Assembly (NCBI GenBank): GCA_013423325.1
Contig: BLJB01000001.1
Location: 1-64,000 of the forward strand
Source of the DNA: Usnea hakonensis
Taxonomy: Eukaryota; Ascomycota; Lecanoromycetes; Lecanorales; Parmeliaceae
Reading direction: 5' to 3'
Length of the DNA stretch: 64,000 nucleotides
The notes beneath the pieces were generated by a model that was not told the origin of the DNA, made no database searches, and worked only from the letters and a program-made list of their open reading frames with translations. The stretch's first letter is position 1. Every line of letters begins with the position of its first letter. Position numbers and translations under genes: made by a program. Shown piece by piece: positions 44,001 through 53,404 of the stretch.

Positions 44001-44912
44001 GAGAGAGCTGAATCGGCAAAACCGTGCGTACTTTTCTTCGATGAATTCGACAGCATCGCGCCGAAGCGAGGCCACGACTCTACAGGGGTTACTGATCGGG
44101 TAGTGAACCAGCTCTTAACGCAGATGGATGGTGCAGAGGGTCTCTCTGGGGTCTATGTCCTGGCTGCGACTTCCCGACCAGATCTAATTGACCCCGCACT
44201 ATTGAGACCCGGTCGCCTTGATAAATCGCTGCTTTGCGATATGCCTAGCTTAGATGACCGACTCGACATTCTTCAAGCGCTCAGTAAGAAGCTCTCCATC
44301 AGTAAAGACATTCTGGATGCTACACATCGGCCTGAGAGTCTCTCTGAGATTGCTCGCCAAACAGCAGGCTATTCCGGCGCTGATCTGCAGGCTGTCATTT
44401 ACAATGCGCACCTCGAAGCAATCCACGATATACTAGGCGACCATAACAGCGACGATAACTTCAATACCAAGGGTCGCAAGGACAACGAAAAACACAGCAT
44501 CTCCTTGAAACAAGATATTCTACAATTTCGCTTCGGAAAAGAGGATACTGCAAACGGTGCGACTCCTGCCATGAGTCGCGCAAAGAAAGCAGCAGAGTAC
44601 TCGGCCATCATTGCGAAGCTCGAGGCCGTCAAATCTGCCAAACGGAAGGACCGACACCTACGACGTGGAATCACCGAACCCCCCTCCAAGGGAAACATTA
44701 ATGGAGACGACAAAAAGACCGAGTCGAAACAAGAGGTGGTGATTCAGTGGAAGCACATTGAAGCTTCGCTCGCTACGACGAGGAGCTCGATCGGCGCGGA
44801 TGAGAGGAGGAGATTGGAGCGCATCTATAGAGAGTTCGTCATTGGCAGGAATGGCGAGATGCCGAATGGGCAGGGACCTACGGAAGTGGGGGGGCGGAGC
44901 ACTTTGATGTGA
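41082..44912 (+). CDS. PEX1: PEX1 peroxisomal AAA+ ATPase
   Basis: Exons 41082-41174, 41224-41460, 41510-41588 and 41638-44912 give 1227 residues. The N-terminal double-psi-barrel region reads LKNCFVNVP, then VVQNVVVELQYK (joined over intron 1), VYVGWTGM, VEIDATFGRVLGL, HLDPPMAHAVHIEPLTPADWE and IIELHA. The D1 AAA module has GLGSGKSS near residue 557. D2 has GYPGCGKT near 879, LFFDEFDS, VVNQLLTQMDG and LLRPGRLDK. The C-terminus ends GGRSTLM. PEX1 with PEX6 extracts ubiquitinated PEX5 from the peroxisome membrane. Intron 3 starts GCAAGT, a GC-AG intron, because only it restores WE-IIELHA. Intron 1 uses an unusual GTGGGC donor. Confidence 0.95.
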
Positions 44913-46238
44913 GATGGTTAGATGTAGGAGACGATGGGGGGGAGGTGTGTTGACGCATCCTGATAGAGTTTTTAAAGAGACTAGCTCGTGATCTGCGTGC
45001 GGCCTTTTGGTAAGCAGACATGATATAGAAACCATCTGTTCCAAAGGGCAGAAAGACAGAGACCGAAAAGAGATGAGCATGGAAGCCATAGAAAAAGGGA
45101 AATGGGAAAGGTCGAGCTCTTTTAGCGTTTGGGCTGTTCAAGCACTAACTATAATGGATAACCTTCGCCATGAGTCTTCAAAGTGACAAGCTTCTGGGAT
45201 GATTAGAAGTACGATTCTCAAACTATTCCGACTCCTTGGGGCATGTCTACAACGAAATTGGGAAGCCAGTTTTGAGACAAGAAATTTCCTGGGATGCGAT
45301 GTCAAAAGTGTTTGCAATAATTGCTATCGAACCTGCTCTCTATCACTACTGCTGCTCTGTCCCATGACATTTCGGCTTATTGCCTTCTCATCCAGGGTAT
45401 GAACGAATACGTCAATTGAGGCCCCACCGCTAACTTTTCCAGCCTCGCTTCATACACCATGGACGTATGTATCAACCTTGATTCAGAGAGAATGTGTCGA
45501 TTACCGTACTCTGAATCTGAAGACCGGGCTCTCATGCTCCCTGGCCGTCGCTGGCAGAGTTCCGGCGCGGCGGAACTGAATGTTTGCTATTTGGGATAGT
45601 GAGTGTATGCCCTCCTTTGATGTTTCAAAGATATCACCTTGCGACTGGGCGCCTTGACGCACGAGCAGGCGTTTGATTGGCGTTAGTTGTGAACGGTGGG
45701 GGGTGGCTGAGGTGGTCGAGGTGGTAGGGTGACTGGTACGTTTGGAGTCGATAGTGGGTAGTCGGAATACGTTTGATTGAGAGTATTGCTGCGGTCGACT
45801 GTGGTATATATATGCTGGCGCTATCGGTGGGAGATTGCTGGTATTTTTTGGTACCTTTTGTGTCTCTATTTTGCGCCGGATAAGAGCTCTAGAGGCAGAC
45901 GCAGTGCGTAAAACGTCTGGAAAGTGTGGCACCTGCCTGAGATTTTTCTCAGTCATTGTTCCCTACGTTCTCATGATGGCGAGGCCGACGAGGTCCGGAG
46001 TGAGGGCAGATAGGTACACCTTTTCGCCATATTCCCTTGCTCATCAAAAAGAGCATTGCACTCGTTCGGTGCATGGTCGCCTGCAGTCCTCAAACAACGA
46101 CAGCACGAATTCTCGATCAACTCTTCAACTCGAACAGTGGAGCGTGTTGCTAGAGTCTGCCGGTATTTCTGGTCTCTACCTATTTGCTCCTTTTACGATA
46201 CGTTTCTGTATCCATGGGAAGCCACATGTTTTGCCTCA
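44913..46238. other. intergenic / low-support region
   Basis: 3' flank of PEX1 followed by sequence without a family I recognise. One 151-codon frame on the minus strand is listed separately. Confidence 0.4.
45501..45956 (-). CDS. hypothetical protein, low support
   Basis: ATG-started frame of 151 residues, MTEKNLRQVPHFPDVLRTASASRAL..., basic and Ser/Thr-rich, with no recognisable domain. A frame on the opposite strand overlaps its 5' end. It may be a chance open frame; listed because it is the only uninterrupted ATG frame of this length in the stretch. Confidence 0.22.
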   Translation of the reverse strand: MTEKNLRQVPHFPDVLRTASASRALIRRKIETQKVPKNTSNLPPIAPAYIYHSRPQQYSQSNVFRLPTIDSKRTSHPTTSTTSATPHRSQLTPIKRLLVRQGAQSQGDIFETSKEGIHSLSQIANIQFRRAGTLPATAREHESPVFRFRVR

Positions 46239-47090
46239 TTACTGTTCTTTTTGTTTGACGATTGAGTTACTCTGTAACAAGGTCTCGACCTTGCCTTTAG
46301 CCGCCTCGCGATTCAGGAGCCTCCTCGCGTTGACCATTGTAGCTCCAGCACGCATGGCCTGGTTCTCCGCTGCTTCAATACTCTTCTGCGCGCTTTTGTA
46401 GTCTATCGAGAAGAAAGGGTGTTTGATTCCCGGCGCGACACCTATCAGAGTTTCTGTCTCAGGCTTTAAGATCGGTGCATTAAGCTTTGGGTGCCGTGGA
46501 GCTTTCAGACCAAAGACAAGATCGGGCTTTGGCGTGGTTACGCCTTGGAGTTGGGCTTCCGGGAAACCGGTACGGAGAGGTAGGAATCCATTGACGAAAA
46601 GGCAGTCTTGGCGCTCAGCGAGGCCATCATCTCCAAAGCAGGATGACGCAATGCGAATCATTGGGATTAGTGCCGCAAAGTACGACTTCTCGTCACTGGT
46701 TGCATTCTCCTTCCTCCATGTCTTGATGCGTTGAAGGGACTGGGTACGCATTGCAGATTCGAAACGTAGCCCTTGTACCAAAAGAACTCGTTCCTTCACA
46801 TGTGGGTTTTCCAAGTCTAAGACAATAGCGGGTCAAAAGGCAGCCAGAAGCTCGAGTATCACCCAGATGTGCCTGTGCTCTGGTTTGGTTGGGAGGAGTT
46901 GGAAGTGGGCCCCGCTTCTCTGGTCTTTACAATGGGTTTCGGCTCTGTTTTTGGAGCGCATCAACCTTGATCCGCTCTTCTGCGCGCTGAAGCAACTCGC
47001 ATTTGGGAGTGGTAGGCCTCTCCCCAGTCTCCTTTGAACTCTTCAATTTCCTCATCCGTTGGTTTGACCAATTGGGCCTTTAAGAATGCG
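46239..47090 (-). pseudogene. PD-(D/E)XK-like fungal protein, decayed
   Basis: The longest intact part (46814-46239) reads NPHVKERVLLVQGLRFESAM, SYFAALIPMIRIASSCFGDDGLAERQDCLF, then PKPDLVFGL, HPFFSIDYKS and EAAENQAMRAGATMVNARR. PKPD, followed by DYK about 45 residues later and then a conserved AENQA helix, is how large fungal unknown-function families of PD-(D/E)XK type (for example those labelled DUF7924) look. Upstream, 47090-46820 still shows KAQLVKPTDEEIEEFKGDWGEA in one frame and a coiled KCELLQRAEERIKVDALQKQ in another. So the 5' half is broken by at least one frameshift. The C-terminal end is also missing. Family name is tentative. Confidence 0.5.
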
Positions 47091-47498
47091 GAATAAAACG
47101 GAACAGAGTAGAACAGGGGTAGGTGACGGTGTCAAGAGGCGATGTGGTATGATCGTGGCTCTGCAGCGGTGTCTAGTGGTGATGTGGTTGCCACCACAGA
47201 ACCCGCTTGCTCTCCCAGGTGGCCCAACGGCACAATTACCGCGATACCGCTGGACGCCAATCCTGCTCGACATGACTCCCTGATCGGATGCGCACCTCTG
47301 TATCTCTTGAATCGTGTTGTGTTTGGTGTCTTTGCTTCCTTTCCATCACAATCGGAAGCTTGGAGAAAAACTCCATGCACTCTTCGTGCAAGACAGCTCT
47401 CTTGAAGAATGATATCCGACAAATGTCGCGGATCACAGGTCTCATGTTGGACGACGTACTCTAATGGCAAAATGTTATCTCTGCCGGTCAAAATTATA

Positions 47499-48069
47499 CT
47501 AGGCTGACAAGCATCCTCTAGCCATCTCTCCAGCCTTTAGCTGACGAAGGTCTTGGTCGGTCTGGCGCGAACGCTCTGCAACTGAGCGGAAGGAGGAAAA
47601 CGAGATATTGACAGTGCCTCCAGGCCCCGTGACTGGCTTGGGGCTTCGGGCCTTGGTGTCCTTAGCTTTACCCTTGTCGGAGTTACCATTGCCGTGGTTT
47701 GACTCCTTCATAGCACGGTGTTCGTTGTCCGTACGTGTTAGGTAGACTTTGATTTCATCGATTGATTTAAAAGAGACCCCGCAGTTGCCTCAGGCCGATC
47801 GGAGTCTCAAGGCAACCTTCTCTCGGAGTTCATGGATCAGCTCGACCCGAGAGTAGTTGAGTTCATCGCCAAGGGACATGAAGTCCACAAAGAAGTCCAT
47901 AAACTGGCGGCTACCTTGGGAGAGTGCCTTAAATTCTCGGCGTAGGTTCAACTCCCGGTCCGAGTCCTCAAAACCACTCCTCAGGTGGTCCAGCAAAACC
48001 TTGACCGACTAAAACGGGTTTAGGCTATCGTCCCGCAGTCGGCCGGCACAACGCTTTATTACCTTTTCT
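47499..48069 (-). pseudogene. gypsy-type gag, 3' half
   Basis: Read on the minus strand: IKRCAGRLRDDSLNPF, then LLDHLRSGFEDSDRELNLRREF, SRQFMDFFVDFMSLGDELNYS, LIHELREKVALRLRS. This is the usual gag helix bundle of fungal Ty3/gypsy elements. A later frame (47711-47499) gives the basic C-terminal part. Several stops and frame changes (for example at 48010) make it non-functional. The matching 5' half is at about 48560-48665. Confidence 0.65.
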
Positions 48070-48477
48070 GCAAGGTAGCTTCTCGTAGTTTTGTACCTTT
48101 CCTCGGATGGAGGGGTCAACCCAATTAGGTAGCAGTTTTTGCGCTTCGCGGACCTTTTTGTCGTTGTCCTTCCATTCTTCGAGATCGAGTTTGTAATGGA
48201 TAATATTGGTCTCCAAGGTGTTAGCATCGAGTATAATACCGCCGGCGGCAGCGATTTGTGCGTCCGCACTCATTCGCTTTTTCTTTGATTTTGGGATTTG
48301 GTAGTCATCCCTATCGGATTTGGAGAGGATGTCCTGAGTTCCTGTATAGAACTCCCAGACACCTTTAGATTTGGCGGTCATTTTGAGGTCCCGGACCCAC
48401 GGCAGGTAGTTGTCCTGCCCGGTCAGGATTTGGAGTTTTGCTCGACCGTTAGCGGTGGAAGTTTTTGATGAAGACAT
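48070..48477 (-). mobile_element. copia-type gag fragment nested inside gypsy gag
   Basis: A 150-codon frame beginning MSSSKTSTANGRAKLQILTG, then QDNYLPWVRDLKMTAKSKGVWEFYTG, the N-terminal signature of Ty1/copia gag polyproteins (DUF4219/UBN2 type). Its end runs directly into gypsy gag sequence near 48069, and gypsy gag sequence also resumes on its other side (about 48560-48665). It is therefore a truncated copia piece sitting in a gypsy gag. Confidence 0.55.
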
Positions 48478-48559
48478 CAGTAGGTAGATGCCTGAAGCTC
48501 GTGGTTGTCCTCAGTGATCGACAACTGCGCAGATTACTTGGAAAGATGGGGTCAAAACC

Positions 48560-48665
48560 AGCTGATCACGTAGTTGATTTTATCCTGCTCGTCGATAAAT
48601 TGGTCGGAATTTTTGTACAGCTTGTATTTTATCTTACGCTCCAGATTCTCCCAAGTAGGGTTCTC
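48560..48665 (-). pseudogene. gypsy-type gag, 5' half
   Basis: Minus strand reads NPTWENLERKIKYKLYKNSD then QFIDEQDKINYVISWF, the segment that precedes the RCAGRLRDDSLNPF block in fungal gypsy gag proteins. That block now lies about 490 bp away at 48069, beyond the copia-like piece. Confidence 0.55.
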
Positions 48666-48689
48666 CCTATCCGTGAGGATGGGGGAGAG

Positions 48690-48803
48690 GAAGTGAGTGA
48701 TTAATGAGGCTTGCAAGCTTCGTGAGATGTGGACTGGGGAGTAGAAGTGAGTGATTGAGTGAGAGTTGTAAGTCTCGTGAGATGTGGACTGGGAAGTAGA
48801 AAT
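48690..48803. repeat. 54-bp tandem duplication
   Basis: Two diverged copies (48690-48743 and 48744-48797) of a unit beginning GAAGTGAGTGATT and containing GTGAGATGTGGACTGGG, with the start of a third copy after them. Confidence 0.7.
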
Positions 48804-49467
48804 AAGTTAATGAATTCTGGATTCCGCGCCAAACACGATGGTTACCGCACGATTGGCCAAATTCTCCTGGCCTTCTTTGGCTGTTCCAAAGCACCGTGTC
48901 TCCAAGCATGTGTCCACCACAGACTGCGGTAAGAATTGAAGACCAGTTGAGTTTGCGATATTCAGGAAATTCTTTGGAATGGCTAGCTCTGAGTGCGTGG
49001 AAAAGCTTTGGGCGGCAGTGGTGCCCTAGACTGCCTCGCCTTTTGATAGGCAAAATTCCAGATCAGCTATAGCTCCCGATCTGGGTACCCCGAAAACTCC
49101 GCAAACGACGCTTGCAGCAACCGAAGATCGTCATCATCTAGCATTCCCGTAAGCTCCGCGAGCTTGTCGTATTTTTCAAAGCTATTAACAAGTGTATTTG
49201 TCGACATTTCGATAGGGACAGAGCGGGAATAGAGCGGAGAGGATGATATATATGTATATCAAAAGAAATTAGTGTTTAATAAATTTGATATTTGAAGAAG
49301 AATGTGACACTGTCCAGAAGGGTCTGAGGTGTGAGATACAAAGTGCAGGTTAAGCAGTGCTTGCATCATCTCTAGGACGCCAAACACTTAGCCACACTGG
49401 GTTCCCAATGTCCTGGCTCGGAAAGAGATCATCGGATTCAGTACGTCGAATCCCGCATAAAATGCTG

Positions 49468-50163
49468 CTACTGTGTGAAAGAGAAATTGGGTCGAGTAGG
49501 ATGATATAGTTGTGAGTCTATTCGTGTGGCGATATCCGCGGCAGTCCTAGCCTGCAGACGTTCACGAGTGGTTTCGTAATTCGTCGCATCGGGCGAGAAG
49601 CTCATTCGAGGATGGAAGCCCTTGTTCATGTAGAACGGGGTCATTCCGGTGGCCGCACTGATATTGCAGTTATGACTGAACTCAATCATGGGGACCCACT
49701 TGGCCCAGTCGTCCTGCATGTAATTGCAGTACGTTCGCAGGCGTTTTTCGATCTCTTGGTTGACCCTCTCGGATTGACCATCGGTCTCCGGGTGATAGGC
49801 TGTTGACAAGCTGGATTGAATGCCCAAGCGTTGGCACATGGATTTCCAAACGGTGGACACGAACTGGGGTCCGCGGTCGGAAATAATTGATAGCGGGATC
49901 CCGTGTAGACGGTATACGTTCCAAATGAGAATCCAAACCGTTTCCTCTGCGGAGGTGCCACCATCGACGGTGACAGGGGACGTAATGGCGTTCCTTGGTG
50001 AGGCGGTCAACCACGGTGCAGATGGCATTATAGCCTTCCGACAGTGGGAGACCTGTGATGAAGTCCATTGTGATGTCCTGCCAACGTTTGTCCGAGATTG
50101 GTAAGGGCTGCAGCAGGCCACGCTTCTTTTGACGTGTCGCCTTACTTCGGTAGCAACGCACAC
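49468..50163 (-). pseudogene. Ty3/gypsy integrase fragment, frameshifted
   Basis: The catalytic core is spread over two minus-strand frames. The first gives GLLQPLPISDKRWQDITMDF (first catalytic Asp), then VVDRLTKERHYVPCH. The second gives VDGGTSAEETVWILIWNVYR, then GIPLSIISDRGPQFVS (second Asp), AYHPETDGQSERVNQEIEKR (Glu) and TPFYMNKGFHP. One extra base in the GG at 49969-49970 (plus strand) accounts for the switch. All three DDE residues survive. No reverse transcriptase or RNase H precedes it, so it is a truncated remnant. Confidence 0.85.
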
Positions 50164-50389
50164 CGTGGATACGAATTGTGGACCGCTATGTAGGGCAGGA
50201 TTTTGTGTGACAAAGAGTTGCGTGACTCAAGGCCTGTTGCAAGGTACTTTGCTGAGGGCCGAGTTGTATTTGTATAGGTACGCTAAATGCTTGGGGTGGT
50301 GTTTGCTGTGGTATTGGGGTTCGATTTCAAAGCATTCCGATCATCGACTGTCTGTGCCTAGGCGCGACTTGGTGCATGAACGAAGCCTT

Positions 50390-50735
50390 TGCCGCCCGGG
50401 GTAGCGAAGTATATATGATATAATAGTATATAATTTACTGTAAGGAAGTTGGGGAAGTATGTAAGAATGATGGTCAGGGAAGGGAGAAGAAAGGCCTTTA
50501 TATAGTGGGTGAAGGCTCTGTGCCAAGACCCACTAGTTGAAGTGACAATCTGTGTGTCCAGTGTTGAGAGAGGAGCAGATTCACTTTGCCGTGTCACTTA
50601 TCATTTATCATGACACTTATTCCCTTTCAACCTTGTCATGTGAATTTCTAAAATCATTCACACGAAGTGATCGATTGTCGTTGTCTTCCATCATGTGATC
50701 CTCGTGTCATCCAGAAGTGAATTACTTGATACAAC
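50390..50735 (-). repeat. LTR-like block
   Basis: Read on the minus strand, this AT-rich block has a TATATAAAGG box at about 50495-50505. It contains no coding frame and lies immediately 5' of the integrase remnant, as a solo or 5' LTR would. I found no second copy inside the window and could not fix its ends. Confidence 0.33.
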
Positions 50736-50771
50736 GAGGACACAGCCTGATGGAGCAAATAGCTCCGTATC

Positions 50772-51157
50772 CTAACTCTTATCAGGTAACGGACTTCTGA
50801 ATGTGATCTCAGTACCTACATCTACCACTTCATATAGCACCTTTATCTCCTTGGGTAGCCCGCAGATAACACAGTCTTCGTTGACGGGCTCAGAGCCCAG
50901 TATGTATACTGTGTCGCGTGAGCCATGATCGAGTATGCCCGTCACGACATTGGCCACTCCGTCGTGAATGACAACGCCGAGGCCGAAAACTTATCGACGC
51001 AGCCATTGAGCAGGAAACGACTGCCGAATTTGACAATATCAAAAGGACATAAAGCCGGTAGGATCTCGATATCATACAGATTAGGATGCCCCATTTGGTA
51101 GCGAGTACCTTTCTCTAGGGCTTGACGAATCTCAAGGCGTAGAGAGCAAGTGGCCTT
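50772..51157 (-). pseudogene. broken conserved gene of unknown function
   Basis: Minus-strand sequence from an apparent splice acceptor at 51158 reads CSLRLEIRQALEKGTRYQMG, then HPNLYDIEILPALCPFDIVK, FGSRFLLNGCVDK. After a one-base shift near 50985-50992 it continues VFGLGVVIHDGVANVVTGIL, then DHGSRDTVYILGSEPVNEDC, and ends RSPLPDKS. The composition and continuity across the shift show it was a real protein. I do not recognise the family. No upstream exon was found, so it is truncated as well as frameshifted. Confidence 0.5.
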
Positions 51158-51527
51158 CTAATTGTCAGCGATTATAGGATACCTCAGAAAATGATGAAAA
51201 AAGCTATTTGGTACTCAATTGTCTAGATACAGAGATCTGCTAGCATCCATGCATACATTCCTGTTGCCATCAATCAGTCTCCGGTTAAGACGTACCCATG
51301 CCTGTTTCAGCAGATACGGTACATCCATATTTCCTCTTTTCTACATGGACAATGGTAAATTGAATGTCGAAGTGCAAAGAAGTTTAGAAGACATCATCGA
51401 CGTTAAGGCAATCAACTCGGAAACGCTTATAGATTACGGGGAAAGCATACCCAAGGACCGTTGAGGCTACTCTGCAATCTTAAAATACTGAATAAGACAA
51501 AAATCTGATCACCTTCAAGAGCCTACC
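51158..51527. other. no gene seen
   Basis: Between the broken gene and the hydrolase; short frames only. Confidence 0.4.
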
Positions 51528-52543
51528 TCAATCTTTCCCAGGGTTAGTACCCAACCATTTCTGAAACCATTCAACCGCTTGATCCTCTGCTACCATTCCC
51601 TGCTTGAGCTCCTCCTCAATGCCGAGGTCTCCTCGAACCGCGAAGCCATGCTTCGCCCCCTCGACGACAGAGATGACAAATTTGCCTCTATCATTTGGAT
51701 CCAGCTGCGTTTCTTTCTTCGCGAATATGCCCTCGATTTGTCTCACTCCATCCATATTTAAGACGAAATCCTCGCTTCCTTGGCATATACGCAATGGCAG
51801 TGTGACTTTGTCGATATCACTAGGGAGGCTAAGGTTGGATGGATGGGCGACGAAAGCGCAGTCAATCAGGCTTTTACCTTTATCTGTGGAGTGTGCAGAA
51901 GAGTCGCAGAGGAGCACTGCGAATTTACCACCCCAGCAGAAGCCTGCCACGCCGACCCGAGCATCTGTGGAAGCACGAAGTTTGGTTAGGAAGGCACGAA
52001 CTCGAGGCATGACGACGCCGACACGATTGGTGTAGAGAAAAGGACCGAAGTAGTAAATTGTGCGCAGGCCGGACGATCTAGGAAATGTCAACTGGAAAAG
52101 CTTGCTGTGGGGAGCAAATCACCTCACAGTCTGCTCGTGAAACCAGCTCTTGAGTCTGTCATTGTATTCATACTACGCAAAAGGTCATGCTTGAGAATAT
52201 TTCCTAATTTGATTTTGCGCCGTTAGCAGACGATTCTTGGATTGACTCTCTAGTCTTTCCGGATACTAATAATGAGACCGTTGACCAAGGAAGAGGTTGA
52301 GGTACCATTCATAAAGTCGGGCAGGTATACCGTCATACTCGCGCGCTTTGCATAAGCATCAGCCAGTATCCTCGAATTGTTGAGATTCCAGCCAAAAGCA
52401 TCGGGTATGATGACGACTATTCCTTTACTGGACTCGTTGCCAGGAGGACCAGTAACATAGGCCGGGAAACCATACAGAGTCTCCTCATGACCGACCGGTG
52501 TGCCTTCGTGGAGGTGGCCAGAAGCGCAGTCTCTGCAAGCCAT
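51528..52543 (-). CDS. dienelactone hydrolase family protein
   Basis: Minus-strand exons 52543-52286, 52172-52123 and 52077-51528 give 285 residues. The start MACRDCASGHLHEGTPVG, the IPDAFGWNLNNSRILADAYA segment, YFGPFLYTNR, and the alpha/beta-hydrolase triad context are all typical: nucleophilic Cys in GFCWGGK, Asp in CQGSEDFV, His in GAKHGFAVRGD. Classical members open dienelactones in aromatic degradation; fungal paralogues often have unknown substrates. The first intron donor is ambiguous (GTCAAC at 52285 preserves frame), so residues around 86-90 are uncertain. The last exon is firm. Confidence 0.8.
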
Positions 52544-53404
52544 GGAGCTACCTCAGTGGTAACAATTTAATTCTAGCCTAAGAAAATGAGAAATAGTGTA
52601 CGCTTGCTGACAAAGTCGCTGTAATGAAAGAGTCGTGTCAGGGACGGGGGTACCACATATATATAGAAGTCTTTCCTACCTATCTTGTTCTTCCAGAGGG
52701 ACCTAGCTGTTTTACGTTAAGCAGCCCAAGAACTCACTAAGATCTCATGTCACGTGATGCGCCACTCGTGCTAGCGCGTTGAATTAGCCGCTTTGTGCTT
52801 CTAACTTGCGATGCATTATTTACTTTACTTTACGTGTTCGAAAGGTCATCAACGAGACTGCTAGATTAATCTACAATCACTCATTGCCGATGCGTCAATC
52901 GTGAGTGGAATATGTTGTATTGTAGTCATACCACAAACTTACAGGTCTCTGAGACTGCAAAATGATGGCAATATTTGAAGTCTTGGTCATGGGACTTGCA
53001 GGAAGCCCGAGCTCCTTTTTTCTGTTTTGACCATGTCGGAACTGAGTAGCTGTAAAATTTGGCTCTTCGGCGGCAGGGGCTGCTTTGCTCACAGTGCATC
53101 GATATGCAGTCCCATTGCGTTATGTCTCTAGCTTATCTTGAAGTACAACATACTGTCTGGTCCGGCAACTGCATACATCAAGATATTCTCTCCCGTAGGA
53201 ATGATACTTCTTATAAGGTAATTTTCCATCTTACTAACAGCTGGTGACTTTCAGCGCGTCTAGTGAAGACTTACGAACTTCCAATTCTTTCCATCGTACA
53301 ACATATTTACTTGCACCTCACCTTCCTTCCAAAAACCCTTTGAACGACACATCATCTCGCACGAGACATTGGACAACCACACCTTCGCACACCTCTAGCT
53401 AACA
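52544..53404. other. divergent intergenic region
   Basis: Upstream sequence shared by the hydrolase (minus) and the zinc-knuckle gene (plus). No gene seen. Confidence 0.5.

Noticed and set aside
45835..46401. 188-codon plus-strand frame
   Set aside because: Overlaps the protein-like PD-(D/E)XK relic on the opposite strand and has no recognisable features.
50310..50330. tRNA gene suggested by a GGTTCGATT T-loop-like string
   Set aside because: No matching acceptor, D- or anticodon arms could be folded around it; it lies in the LTR-like flank and may be chance or a primer-binding remnant.
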